In this document: positions 52,768 to 60,827 of the stretch, piece by piece
Numbering within the stretch: position 1 is the first letter of the stretch
Layout: each line of letters opens with the position of its first letter
Source: Leptospirales bacterium
Lineage (GTDB): Bacteria; Spirochaetota; Leptospiria; Leptospirales; Leptonemataceae
DNA length: 64,000 nt
NCBI GenBank assembly: GCA_019694685.1
Contig: JAIBBM010000012.1
Location: 21,012-85,011, forward strand
Direction of reading: 5' to 3'
Notes under the pieces: model-generated
What the model was told of the DNA's origin: nothing
Databases searched by the model: none
What the model saw: only the letters and a program-made list of their open reading frames with translations
Position numbers and translations under genes: made by a program

Positions 52768-55614
52768 ATGTTATCTCCATCTAAACCGATTGATCGATAT
52801 CGCGCATCCGGCTCCGCCTGGGTGGCATCCTTTTCCTGCTCGCACCTCAACGTGCTCATTGTTTGCCGCGGGCCAATCCGTAAGGAAGCAATGGACGTGT
52901 TTGAATCACTCGGTGCAGGCTATGGAATTCTGCTGTCTGAAAAAGACTCAGTCACGTATCCACACACCATCGCTCCTGAGCTCCGCCATCTCAATGATCA
53001 GAACCGCATCCACCGGGTCGCAGACTACGCCGGGGCCAACGCAGAAGAAAAGAAGATTCGAATTCAGCAGATCATCGACTTCGCAGTCAAAGGCAATTAT
53101 ACTCACATCTTCTCAGGCTACGGCTTCATGGCAGAAGATGCAGAGTTCGTAGAAGAGATCGAAAAAGCGGGCATTGGATTTATGGGGCCGGCTTCCGGTG
53201 TGCACAAGCAGGCCGGTGCCAAAGACATGGCAAAGAAGCTCGCGCGTAAGCTTGGCCTTTCTGTTACTCCTGGACTGGACAACATTTCAGCGCTCGCTCT
53301 TCTCACAAAGGCCGGCGGAGAAAAGGGTCTTGAGAAAATCGCCAAAGACAATGGAATTGATTTTGCCGACGCGCAGAAACGCGCGGGATCAGAAGGTCCA
53401 GCAGAAGTGGCAGAGCAGATTCTCGAGGCAGCGTACGCGAAGAGAGCTCCTCTTCTCAGCGTAAAGGATCTGCAAACAGAAGCGTCTGTTCAACTCAACA
53501 AATTGTTCTCTGAAAATCCTGGAAAACGATTTCGCCTCAAATACATTGGCGGCGGCGGTGGAAAAGGACAGAGGATCGTTGCTAAGATTTCTGAAGTAGA
53601 AAACGCGGTGCAAGAAGTGCTCGCAGAATCAAAAGCAACCGGTGATGCAGATAACAAGAACTTCCTCATTGAACTCAACATTGAAAAGACAAGACACAAC
53701 GAAATCCAGCTTCTAGGAAACGGACAATGGTCCATTGCACTTGGCGGCAGAGACTGTTCGCTTCAGATGCATGAACAAAAGCTCGTGGAACTTTCGTTGA
53801 CGGATGAACTGTACGCGGCTGAAATTCAGATCGCGGAGTCCAGAGGTAGAGCGGATCATGCGAAAGCCCTTGGTGTCGATCGTGCACTTCTGGCGCGTAT
53901 GGAAGAGCAGGGCGAGAAGTTTGGTACTGCCACAGGCCTCAACTCTGCTTCCACGTTCGAATGTATTATTTCAGGCCATGATTTCTATTTCATGGAAATG
54001 AATACTCGAATTCAAGTAGAACATCGTGTAACGGAGATGGTCTATTCACTTCGTTTCGAGAATCCGGCAAACAAGAGTGACTTCTTTGTGGTAGAATCTC
54101 TGGTAGAAGCAATGGCACTTTGCGCAGCGCATGGTCCACGTCTTCCAAAGCCTGAGAGAATCAAGCGCAATGTGGCAGGCGGCGAAATTCGTCTCAATGC
54201 ACAGAACGAAGCTTTGCAGCCGTCTTCGGGCGGTCTCATTGAATTCTGGTCACCACCTGTAGCAAACGAGATTCGAGACGATCAGGGCATCTGCATGGTG
54301 AATCCTGACACTGGCCGATTCATCCATTACTACCTCGCAGGTGCATACGATTCCAACATTGCTTTGATCGTGAGCTATGGCAACGGTCGTCGCGAAAACC
54401 TGGAACGTCTCGCGGACATTTTGCGCCGCATGGAGCTGCGCGGATCAGATCTGTCTACGAACCGTGATTTTCACTATGGAATCTTGAATTTCTGTCTGGG
54501 TCTTCATCCAATGCTCAAGCCGGATACGAAGTTTGTGCTTCCGTACCTTGCATCCGTTGGTGCCCTTGCAAAAGAAATTGAAGCAACCGATCCAGAGGCC
54601 GCGTACGCCTCTCTTCGCAAACGTTATTCGCAATTGTATGGGAAGCCTGGAGATCTTGCGGTCAGCCAGAAGCTGACTCTGGTTGCAAGGCCCGTAGAGC
54701 AATTGCTCTCTCGTCCGCATCTTTGCATGGGTTGGCTCGTGCTCAATCATCGCAGATCTTTCAAAATTGAAAACGGAAAGGTTGTCTGGTTGCGAAATCC
54801 CATGTTCGTTTTGAGAGACCTCTATCACTACCTGCGCCTCGAAACTCGTGAGAACGCTCCTCCATCGCATGTAATCTGGGATCACGACCTGGTACTGCTC
54901 AATCAGGCCTGTTCTTTCGCGGCAGAGCTGGAAAAGGCTGCAGGAATCGACGCAGAACAGGCTTTCCAGGATAGTCTCGCGCGATCCGAAGAGAATTCAT
55001 TTACGAAGTTCATTGATCTGGACCGGGACCTTCGCGCGGCAAATGGATCGTCTGCTTTCGCGCAGGCAATCAATCGTCGCGGTGCTGGCCTCTTTGAAAA
55101 GGCATGTGCGTCCTACGTAGGTTGGACTGCAGGCGCAGAATTGATGAGTCTGGTTGTGCAGCTGGGCGTTCGTTGTGGCGCGTTTGAGTTTGGAGTGGAC
55201 GCAGAGCTTTATCCGATCACTCCTGAGAAGTTCCTCAGCGCAGAGACGCAAAAGCAACTGACTCGTGCTCTCGCGCCACCACCGAAAGCGTCCGCGGATC
55301 AAATTGTAGCTGTAACCGGCGGTATGTTCTATGCTCAGGAATCGCCCAGCACGCCTCCTTTCCTGACGGTCGGTCATCACTTTGAAAAGGGAGACCCGAT
55401 CTACATTGTTGAAGTCATGAAGATGTTCAATAAGATCTACGCTGAATTCTCAGGGACTGTGGAAGAAATCCTGGTGAAAGGATCTGGAACGGTTGTGCGA
55501 AAAGGACAGCCACTTTTCCGTGTGAAACCGGATGAAGTCATTCATCTCGAAACAGATGCGGAGCGCGACGATCGTAGGCGCAAGCATACAGATGAGATAC
55601 TCAAGAGCGTCTAA
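52768..55614 (+). CDS. acyl-CoA/2-oxoacid carboxylase subunit: biotin carboxylase plus biotin carrier domain
   Basis: A 948-residue protein. The biotin carboxylase core is present (NVLIVCRGPIRKEA, GGGGGKGQRIV, GGRDCSLQMHEQKLVELS, MEMNTRIQVEHRVTEM), with two deviations: about 80 extra residues before the ATP loop (after TPGLDN) and MH in place of the usual RR after CSxQ. Residues 500-860 match nothing I recognise. The C-terminus is a biotinyl domain, IYIVEVMKMFNKIYAE, with the target Lys in MKM. No carboxyltransferase subunit is adjacent. It may supply malonyl-CoA or a related acyl-CoA. Confidence 0.85.
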   Translation: MLSPSKPIDRYRASGSAWVASFSCSHLNVLIVCRGPIRKEAMDVFESLGAGYGILLSEKDSVTYPHTIAPELRHLNDQNRIHRVADYAGANAEEKKIRIQQIIDFAVKGNYTHIFSGYGFMAEDAEFVEEIEKAGIGFMGPASGVHKQAGAKDMAKKLARKLGLSVTPGLDNISALALLTKAGGEKGLEKIAKDNGIDFADAQKRAGSEGPAEVAEQILEAAYAKRAPLLSVKDLQTEASVQLNKLFSENPGKRFRLKYIGGGGGKGQRIVAKISEVENAVQEVLAESKATGDADNKNFLIELNIEKTRHNEIQLLGNGQWSIALGGRDCSLQMHEQKLVELSLTDELYAAEIQIAESRGRADHAKALGVDRALLARMEEQGEKFGTATGLNSASTFECIISGHDFYFMEMNTRIQVEHRVTEMVYSLRFENPANKSDFFVVESLVEAMALCAAHGPRLPKPERIKRNVAGGEIRLNAQNEALQPSSGGLIEFWSPPVANEIRDDQGICMVNPDTGRFIHYYLAGAYDSNIALIVSYGNGRRENLERLADILRRMELRGSDLSTNRDFHYGILNFCLGLHPMLKPDTKFVLPYLASVGALAKEIEATDPEAAYASLRKRYSQLYGKPGDLAVSQKLTLVARPVEQLLSRPHLCMGWLVLNHRRSFKIENGKVVWLRNPMFVLRDLYHYLRLETRENAPPSHVIWDHDLVLLNQACSFAAELEKAAGIDAEQAFQDSLARSEENSFTKFIDLDRDLRAANGSSAFAQAINRRGAGLFEKACASYVGWTAGAELMSLVVQLGVRCGAFEFGVDAELYPITPEKFLSAETQKQLTRALAPPPKASADQIVAVTGGMFYAQESPSTPPFLTVGHHFEKGDPIYIVEVMKMFNKIYAEFSGTVEEILVKGSGTVVRKGQPLFRVKPDEVIHLETDAERDDRRRKHTDEILKSV

Positions 55615-55629
55615 CGTCTTTCGGAGATA

Positions 55630-55707
55630 GTCATCGCAGAGCACGATCACACGCATTCGCCGGATCATTCTCATCACCATGGGGAGGGTCACGGCGAATC
55701 GCTGAAG
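55630..55707 (+). other. His-rich in-frame leader upstream of the M20 peptidase start
   Basis: Between the biotin-carboxylase stop (55612-55614) and the first canonical start (GTG 55708) the peptidase frame stays open and reads AEHDHTHSPDHSHHHGEGHG and on into the peptidase. No ATG, GTG or TTG occurs in it; CGGAG at 55621-55625 precedes ATA/ATC codons. It could be an N-terminal metal-binding extension started at a non-standard codon, an untranslated region, or chance. Confidence 0.35.
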
Positions 55708-57114
55708 GTGGGAGCCCCCGATGCTGCCACACAAAAAGCCCTCGATCATTGCACTTCCAGATTGAACCACTCCCTGGAAGAACTCAAAAAGCTGGTTCGC
55801 ATTCCTGGCGTCAGTTTTGACGGATTTGATCCATCTCAAGTAAGAGACAGTGCCAGCGCCGCCGCAGAACACATCCATTCTTCTGGAATGAAGAACGTGG
55901 AAGTGATCCAATTCGGCGACGTGCATCCGTATGTGTTTGCGGAATGGATGGAACATCCAGATTTGCCAACGGTGCTGTTGTACGCGCATCATGACGTTCA
56001 GCCTCCGGGAGACGAAAAAGGTTGGAATTCTAAACCATTCGATCCTGTGGAAAGAGGCGGGAGACTTTTCGGGCGAGGCACTGCGGATGATAAAGTCGGG
56101 ATACTTGCTCATACTGCTGCCATATCTGCCTATCTCAATACCGCCGGACGATTGCCGGTGAACGTGAAACTTCTGATCGAGGGAGAGGAAGAGATCGGCA
56201 GTTCGCATCTTGCGGAGTTCGTGCGCAGACATCGTGAGAAACTCCGTGCAGACTGCATGATCTTAACCGATTGCAGCAACATCGACACTGGCATTCCGAG
56301 CATCACGACTTCTTTGCGTGGACTGGTTTCCGTGGATGTGGAGCTTCGCGGATTGCCGCAACCGGTTCACTCCGGTTTCTGGGGTGGCGTCGTTCCTGAT
56401 CCTGCCATTGCTCTTGCGCAACTTCTAGGAAAGCTGACGGATGAAGAGGGAAACATTCTGATTCCGGGTATCCTGGATGACGTTCGTCCTTTGTCTGTTG
56501 CGGAAATAAAAGAGTTCTCTACGCTGGATCTGGAGAAGATCGTGCGCGCTGGAACGCAGCTTCCGGATCATTTACCGTTGAGAGGCACCAGTGAAGAATT
56601 GGCAAAGCGCATGTGGAGAGAGCCGAGTCTGAGCGTTCTTGCTTTTGAAAGTGGTTCGCGCAAGATGGTTGCCAACATCATTCAGGATGGAGCCTGGGCG
56701 CGCGTGTCCATGCGAATCGTCCCGGACATGAAGCCTCAAAAGACCCAGGACATCCTCTCTGATTTTCTCCGCAGTCATTGCCCGCGTGGTTTTGAAATTA
56801 CCATCACTCCAGAAGCGGCTGCAGACTGGTGGACAGTTCAGGATTTAAACGATCCGATTTTTGACATTGCGGCGCGTTCTCTTGAGAAAGGGTACGGGCA
56901 AAAGACTCGTTTCGTGGGTTGCGGAGCAAGCATTCCGTTTGTGCAACCGCTTTCGCAGGAGTTAGGCGGAATTCCTGCTGTTCTTCTGGGCGTTGAGGAT
57001 CCGTACAGCAATCCGCACTCTGACAACGAAAGCCTGCATCTGGACGACTTCAGAAAAATTCTGATCAGTCAGGTGCACATGCTCGGCGAGCTGGCACGGT
57101 ATCGTCGCGGCTGA
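55708..57114 (+). CDS. M20 family metallopeptidase (dipeptidase/deacylase type)
   Basis: A protein of at least 468 residues. Di-metal ligands: LLYAHHDVQPPG, GRGTADDKVGILAH, IEGEEEIGSSH with the catalytic Glu, DCSNIDTG, and a C-terminal DNESLHLDDF His. A dimerisation insert starts near SLRGLVSVDVELRG. It resembles the cytosolic dipeptidase branch more than ArgE/DapE. The start at GTG 55708 has no clear Shine-Dalgarno and the His-rich frame continues upstream. Confidence 0.88.
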   Translation: MGAPDAATQKALDHCTSRLNHSLEELKKLVRIPGVSFDGFDPSQVRDSASAAAEHIHSSGMKNVEVIQFGDVHPYVFAEWMEHPDLPTVLLYAHHDVQPPGDEKGWNSKPFDPVERGGRLFGRGTADDKVGILAHTAAISAYLNTAGRLPVNVKLLIEGEEEIGSSHLAEFVRRHREKLRADCMILTDCSNIDTGIPSITTSLRGLVSVDVELRGLPQPVHSGFWGGVVPDPAIALAQLLGKLTDEEGNILIPGILDDVRPLSVAEIKEFSTLDLEKIVRAGTQLPDHLPLRGTSEELAKRMWREPSLSVLAFESGSRKMVANIIQDGAWARVSMRIVPDMKPQKTQDILSDFLRSHCPRGFEITITPEAAADWWTVQDLNDPIFDIAARSLEKGYGQKTRFVGCGASIPFVQPLSQELGGIPAVLLGVEDPYSNPHSDNESLHLDDFRKILISQVHMLGELARYRRG

Positions 57115-57142
57115 TCGGGCTTTCGTTGCCAGGGCATCCTGT

Positions 57143-57808
57143 TCAGCGAATCGATTCGACAGAGGCTATTTTTCCACCTGACTTTTCCATGCTTTGTAGC
57201 CCTTCTATCGTTTCTGCATCCGTTTTGCCCGCGACGAGCTCTCTGAGCACTGTAACTTTGTAACCGCGCTGCAGAGCTGCCTCTGCCGTGCGGCGAATGC
57301 AATGATTCGCACCGGTACCACTCAAGTAGAGATGCGAAATCTTGTTCTCTCGAAGATAGGCGTCAAGGGCCGGTGTTCCGAAGCTGTCGCTGGTTTGTTT
57401 CGTGATGATTGTGTCCGGCTTCACCGCAATTCTTGGATCTACTTCGCTTCCTCGCGTTCCTGGTCGTAAGGAATGATTCGTAAGTATTTGAAGAATCCAG
57501 TTTTCCTCCCACTCATGCCGAATCATCACGAAGAGAGTGCGGCGTTTGCGCAAGGCTGGCGTAACGGCATTGAGGTTTTCTATGATCCGATCTGTCGCGG
57601 CCGGATTCATGACCAGCCGCCCAGATGGCTCGGTGGCATCCCTCTGCATGTCGATGATCAGGAGCGCAGATGCTTCTGTTTCATAGTTTGGAATCGGCAC
57701 TCCCTGAGATACCCGAGTAATTCTCAGATGTCCGTAAATGCAATAGATCACTAGCGTCAGGCAGCTAACAGACGCGGCGATCATAAGAATAGTCACTGTT
57801 TTGTTCAT
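57143..57808 (-). CDS. membrane-anchored isochorismatase-like cysteine hydrolase
   Basis: A 221-residue protein. One N-terminal helix (TVTILMIAASVSCLTLVIYCIYG) precedes the hydrolase domain, which should lie in the periplasm. The triad is intact: Asp in LLIIDMQRD, Lys in IITKQTSDSF and Cys in SGTGANHCI. Family members hydrolyse amides such as nicotinamide or N-carbamoyl compounds. A membrane anchor is unusual for the family. Confidence 0.83.
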   Translation of the reverse strand: MNKTVTILMIAASVSCLTLVIYCIYGHLRITRVSQGVPIPNYETEASALLIIDMQRDATEPSGRLVMNPAATDRIIENLNAVTPALRKRRTLFVMIRHEWEENWILQILTNHSLRPGTRGSEVDPRIAVKPDTIITKQTSDSFGTPALDAYLRENKISHLYLSGTGANHCIRRTAEAALQRGYKVTVLRELVAGKTDAETIEGLQSMEKSGGKIASVESIR

Positions 57809-57862
57809 GGCCCAAGTATACCCGGGTAAGAACTGGTTTGTCCTTAACCCTGGTTAATTCTA

Positions 57863-58552
57863 TCAGATCAGATTCATGCGTTTTCTCAATCTCGAAAGGG
57901 CGACGTCCGTGATTCCAAGGTAGGAGGCAATTTGGTAGTTGGGGATCTTATAAGGAAATGCAGCGTAGTCCTGGAGGAATTTTCGATAGCGTTCCGCGAG
58001 AGACTCGAACGTGAGTGCCTCTCGAGATTCCAGCGCAATCAAGGCCGCCTCTGCACTGATTCGTCCGAGCCGATTCCAGCACTCGTGACGCGCATACAGC
58101 TGCATTACGAATTTTCGTCGAAGTAAAACAGCTTTGACCGGGACCATTGCCTGGATAAAGAGATGAGAAGGCTCAGCCGCGATGACACTGCGCATTGAGG
58201 CTGCAATTCCTCCTTCCGCGAGGAACGCACGATTGTATTCACGTCCACCGCGGCTTACGTAGTACACTCGCACTGCCCCTTCCAGGAGCACAAATGATTG
58301 CATCGGATTCTCACCCGCGCGCAGCAAGAAGCTGCCAGCCGGGTAATCGTTTGTTATGAGCATTTCTTTCGCGTGTTGCCATTCAGAATCTGGAATCGCC
58401 GAGATGCGTTCCAGAATTTCTCGAGTTCGTTTTTGTTCTGAATCGCTGAGAGGTCGCACGGATCCTGATCGAGTCCCGTTGGCCAAAGACAAGTAGAAAG
58501 CGAGCCCGATTGGGATCGCGCCGCTCGCCTGGAAGCGTGGTAAGTCCGGCAA
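57863..58552 (-). CDS. Crp/Fnr-type transcription regulator
   Basis: A 229-residue protein. A cNMP-binding-like beta roll spans residues 60-150 (YPAGSFLLRAGENPMQSFVLLEGAVRVYY, YNRAFLAEGGIA), followed by a long helix and a winged HTH (PNYQIASYLGITDVALSRLRKRMN). The cAMP phosphate cassette is not conserved and there is no Cys set for an Fnr cluster, so the ligand is unknown. The first 40 residues are atypical and the true start may be further in. Palindromes upstream suggest autoregulation. Confidence 0.83.
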   Translation of the reverse strand: MPDLPRFQASGAIPIGLAFYLSLANGTRSGSVRPLSDSEQKRTREILERISAIPDSEWQHAKEMLITNDYPAGSFLLRAGENPMQSFVLLEGAVRVYYVSRGGREYNRAFLAEGGIAASMRSVIAAEPSHLFIQAMVPVKAVLLRRKFVMQLYARHECWNRLGRISAEAALIALESREALTFESLAERYRKFLQDYAAFPYKIPNYQIASYLGITDVALSRLRKRMNLI

Positions 58553-58569
58553 AACGGCCAGGCTAATGC

Positions 58570-58589
58570 GACATTCGCCGGATTATGTC
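58570..58589. promoter_or_regulatory. inverted repeat GACAT-N10-ATGTC upstream of the Crp-type gene
   Basis: It lies 18 bases before the regulator's start codon. Its right half reads GGATTATGTC, the same half-site as in the longer palindrome at 58643-58670. The position fits repression of the regulator's own promoter. Confidence 0.5.
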
Positions 58590-58618
58590 ACATTACGGGC
58601 CGCAAAAATGGTTTGACA

Positions 58619-58640
58619 CGGAGGAAAAAGCCGCCCTCCG
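58619..58640. repeat. inverted repeat CGGAGG-N10-CCTCCG
   Basis: A perfect 6-bp stem between the two operator-like palindromes. It could be a hairpin in the leader or a protein site; there is no T-run after it on either strand. Confidence 0.35.
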
Positions 58641-58642
58641 AA

Positions 58643-58670
58643 GAGACATAATCCGGGCGAATTATGTCTC
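58643..58670. promoter_or_regulatory. perfect 10-bp-arm palindrome GAGACATAAT-N8-ATTATGTCTC
   Basis: A 28-base perfect inverted repeat about 90 bases upstream of the Crp-type gene, too long and exact to be expected by chance. Half-site ATTATGTC recurs at 58582-58589. It is a strong candidate operator for the adjacent regulator or its counterpart. Confidence 0.6.
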
Positions 58671-58713
58671 ATAAATTATGCTGAATATTGAATTTACTTA
58701 AAGTTAATGAAAT

Positions 58714-59283
58714 TTATGGATTTTCCGGGAATCGGATTCGTCTGATTTCTGCGGTTTGCATGTGCGGAATGCTGCGATGCAAGAAAGGAGAAAGTCCGGC
58801 GCAATGTGCCAGAAGAATCTGGCAAACGTCTCCATGTGCCACGAGAAGTACCGGTGTGGGTGCAAGGATAGACGACTCTATGGTCTCAACCAGAGATAGA
58901 ACTCTTCCCAGCACGGAGAAAGGAGATTCCACTCCGCGGCCGTGTTCGATGGAAGCGCTATCATCCGCCCAGACTCGCTGGTACTGTGTGTCTGGTGTTC
59001 CATTGTAATCGCCAAAGAAACGCTCGCGAAGCAATTCTGTTTCAGTCACTGGCGCCTTCTGCAAAGCCGCGACGATCTCTGCGGTCTCCCTGGCTCTTCT
59101 GAAGTCGGAAGAATAGATTGCCCGGGCTTTGAAATCAGAAGAGCGAGCGCTTTCGAGAGCTTGCTTCTTTCCGGCTTCTGTGAGGCCGTAGCGTGCAACT
59201 CCAATCGCAGGATCGGACACGATGATTCCTTCTACGTTAGCCTGGCTCTGGCCGTGTCGCATGATTGCATAGGTGTGTTTCAT
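58714..59283 (-). CDS. histidine phosphatase superfamily protein
   Basis: A 189-residue phosphoglycerate-mutase-like fold. Phospho-His is in IMRHGQSQAN, with Arg and Glu in SSDFRRARETAEI and LRERFFGDYNG, and the second His in LLVAHGDVCQILL. The short length fits a broad phosphatase (SixA/CobC/PhoE-like) more than a mutase. No linked pathway gene except the BtuF-like protein, which is divergent. Confidence 0.87.
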   Translation of the reverse strand: MKHTYAIMRHGQSQANVEGIIVSDPAIGVARYGLTEAGKKQALESARSSDFKARAIYSSDFRRARETAEIVAALQKAPVTETELLRERFFGDYNGTPDTQYQRVWADDSASIEHGRGVESPFSVLGRVLSLVETIESSILAPTPVLLVAHGDVCQILLAHCAGLSPFLHRSIPHMQTAEIRRIRFPENP

Positions 59284-59331
59284 CTTGCCCTTCCAACTTT
59301 ATGCGACCAGGCCAAATCGGCACATCCTAAA

Positions 59332-60168
59332 ATGGATTGCACGGAGTGGATCTGTGTTCGATGTTACGGCGTGATTGGCCCGCGTAGGATCGTTTGTCTA
59401 ACAGAAGAAACAACCGAGCTTCTGTATTTGCTGGGGGAAGAGGAGCGCATCGTTGGAATTTCCGCCTACACGGTGCGGCCGCCTCAAGCACGAAATGAAA
59501 AGCCCATTGTTAGCGCGTTTTTGAATGGCAGCATTCCTAAGATCAAGGCACTTGAGCCTGATTTGATCATCGGTTTCTCTGATATTCAGGCGGATCTCGC
59601 TAAAAGTCTCATCGCAGAAGGATTGAATGTGCTCGTGACCAATCAGAGATCCATTGAAGAGATCTTTGAGACCATGCAGATGGTGGGTGCGATCGTTGGG
59701 AAAGGAGAAGATACCGCTCGTTGGATTGGCTCGTTTCGTGCGAAACTGGATTCAGTGCAGGTTGAGGGCGAGAGGAGATTTCGTGTGCGATCGGCAAAGC
59801 CCCGTGTATTTTTTCAAGAATGGGACGAGCCCCTCATCACAGGGATTCGCTGGGTGACCGAGCTCGTGGAGGTGGCGGGCGGCGTGGACATTTTTCCGGA
59901 ATTTCGCACGGCACCCATGGCAAAAGATCGCATTACGACCGCGAAGGAGGTCCTGGCCCGAAATCCGGACGTGATCATTGGTTCGTGGTGTGGAAAGCCA
60001 ATGGAAAGAACCTGGATCGACCAGCACCTGGGAGAACTTGCCTGTGTTCGAGCGGGCAACGTCCATGAAATTGATTCATCGATCATACTGCAGCCGGGTC
60101 CGGCTCTGTTTTTAGAAGGAGTGGATGCACTCGCACGCGCGATCTTCAACGAGAGATTACACCAGTAG
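59332..60168 (+). CDS. BtuF-like periplasmic-binding-fold protein without a signal peptide
   Basis: A 278-residue member of the vitamin B12/siderophore binding-protein fold: PRRIVCLTEETTELLYLLGEEERIVGIS, then LEPDLIIGFSDIQADLAKSL, FQEWDEPLITGIRWVTELVEVAGG and RNPDVIIGSWCGKP. Genuine BtuF proteins are exported, but no signal sequence is seen from the ATG at 59332 or any nearby start. No ABC permease or ATPase gene is adjacent. A cytoplasmic cobalamin-binding role is possible. Confidence 0.72.
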   Translation: MDCTEWICVRCYGVIGPRRIVCLTEETTELLYLLGEEERIVGISAYTVRPPQARNEKPIVSAFLNGSIPKIKALEPDLIIGFSDIQADLAKSLIAEGLNVLVTNQRSIEEIFETMQMVGAIVGKGEDTARWIGSFRAKLDSVQVEGERRFRVRSAKPRVFFQEWDEPLITGIRWVTELVEVAGGVDIFPEFRTAPMAKDRITTAKEVLARNPDVIIGSWCGKPMERTWIDQHLGELACVRAGNVHEIDSSIILQPGPALFLEGVDALARAIFNERLHQ

Positions 60169-60191
60169 AACGAAGCGCGTCAGGGATGGGT

Positions 60192-60235
60192 AAAAAAAAG
60201 CCGTAGATTCAGACCGAATCTGGCTGAACCTACGG
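60192..60235 (-). terminator. rho-independent terminator of the LysM protein gene
   Basis: On the minus strand: CCGTAG-G-TTCAG pairs with CTGAA-T-CTACGG (60235-60224 with 60212-60201), then C and eight T (60199-60192). It begins one base past the stop at 60237. Canonical apart from one internal mismatch. Confidence 0.88.
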
Positions 60236-60236
60236 A

Positions 60237-60827
60237 TTATTTTGCGGGAAGAAGAAGTTTGCGAGCGTTTGCCCCAAACGGCTTATCCACTCCGAGATTT
60301 TTCAGATTTGTCGCTTCGAGACCCTTGTTTTCAGGCATCGCTTTGAGCTTCGCAATATTCTGAATGTTCAATTCAAGAATTTCCTTGGCACGCGTCTTAT
60401 CTTTGAGCTCGGATTCGGCTATTGAGGTCAGTGTTTGACCTTGTTTAGTCGTGTATTCTCGTGTAGTCTCTGTTCCTACAGAAGCAGGCGCGCTGATTTC
60501 AGCACTCTGAGACGATGGAGCAGGAGATTGATCATGATTCTTTCCTCTGAAGAGGAAGAAGATGAGAACCACGGCGACAACGCCGCCGAGGCCCACGAGA
60601 AGAAGGGGGGAAGAAGACTTCCCTTCTCCCCCCGCTGTGTGTTCAGAACTGACAGTAGATGAAAAGGTGGGGACCGTATCTTCTACGCCAGAGTACCCCC
60701 CTTCGGTTTCAACCGAAAGGGGCGAGCCGGGGCCTGTTCGGCCTCGCTTTTTCTTTTTGCCGGCTTTCTTGCCTGCTTTTTTACCGGCTTTTTTGCCGGA
60801 TTTCTTACCAGATTTTTTTGCTGCCAT
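60237..60827 (-). CDS. Lys-rich, single-TM protein with C-terminal LysM-like domain
   Basis: A 196-residue protein from ATG 60827. Residues 1-30 are a histone-H1-like basic repeat (KKSGKK, AGKKAGKK, then KKKKRGR). Residues 30-70 are a Ser/Gly linker, 72-92 a single membrane helix (LLLVGLGGVVAVVLIFFLF), and 130-196 a LysM-like fold (YTTKQGQTLTSIAESEL...IQNIAKL...KLLLPAK). By charge the basic part is cytoplasmic and the LysM part periplasmic, which would link something anionic inside (DNA, RNA or membrane) with peptidoglycan. Function is inferred. Confidence 0.75.
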   Translation of the reverse strand: MAAKKSGKKSGKKAGKKAGKKAGKKKKRGRTGPGSPLSVETEGGYSGVEDTVPTFSSTVSSEHTAGGEGKSSSPLLLVGLGGVVAVVLIFFLFRGKNHDQSPAPSSQSAEISAPASVGTETTREYTTKQGQTLTSIAESELKDKTRAKEILELNIQNIAKLKAMPENKGLEATNLKNLGVDKPFGANARKLLLPAK

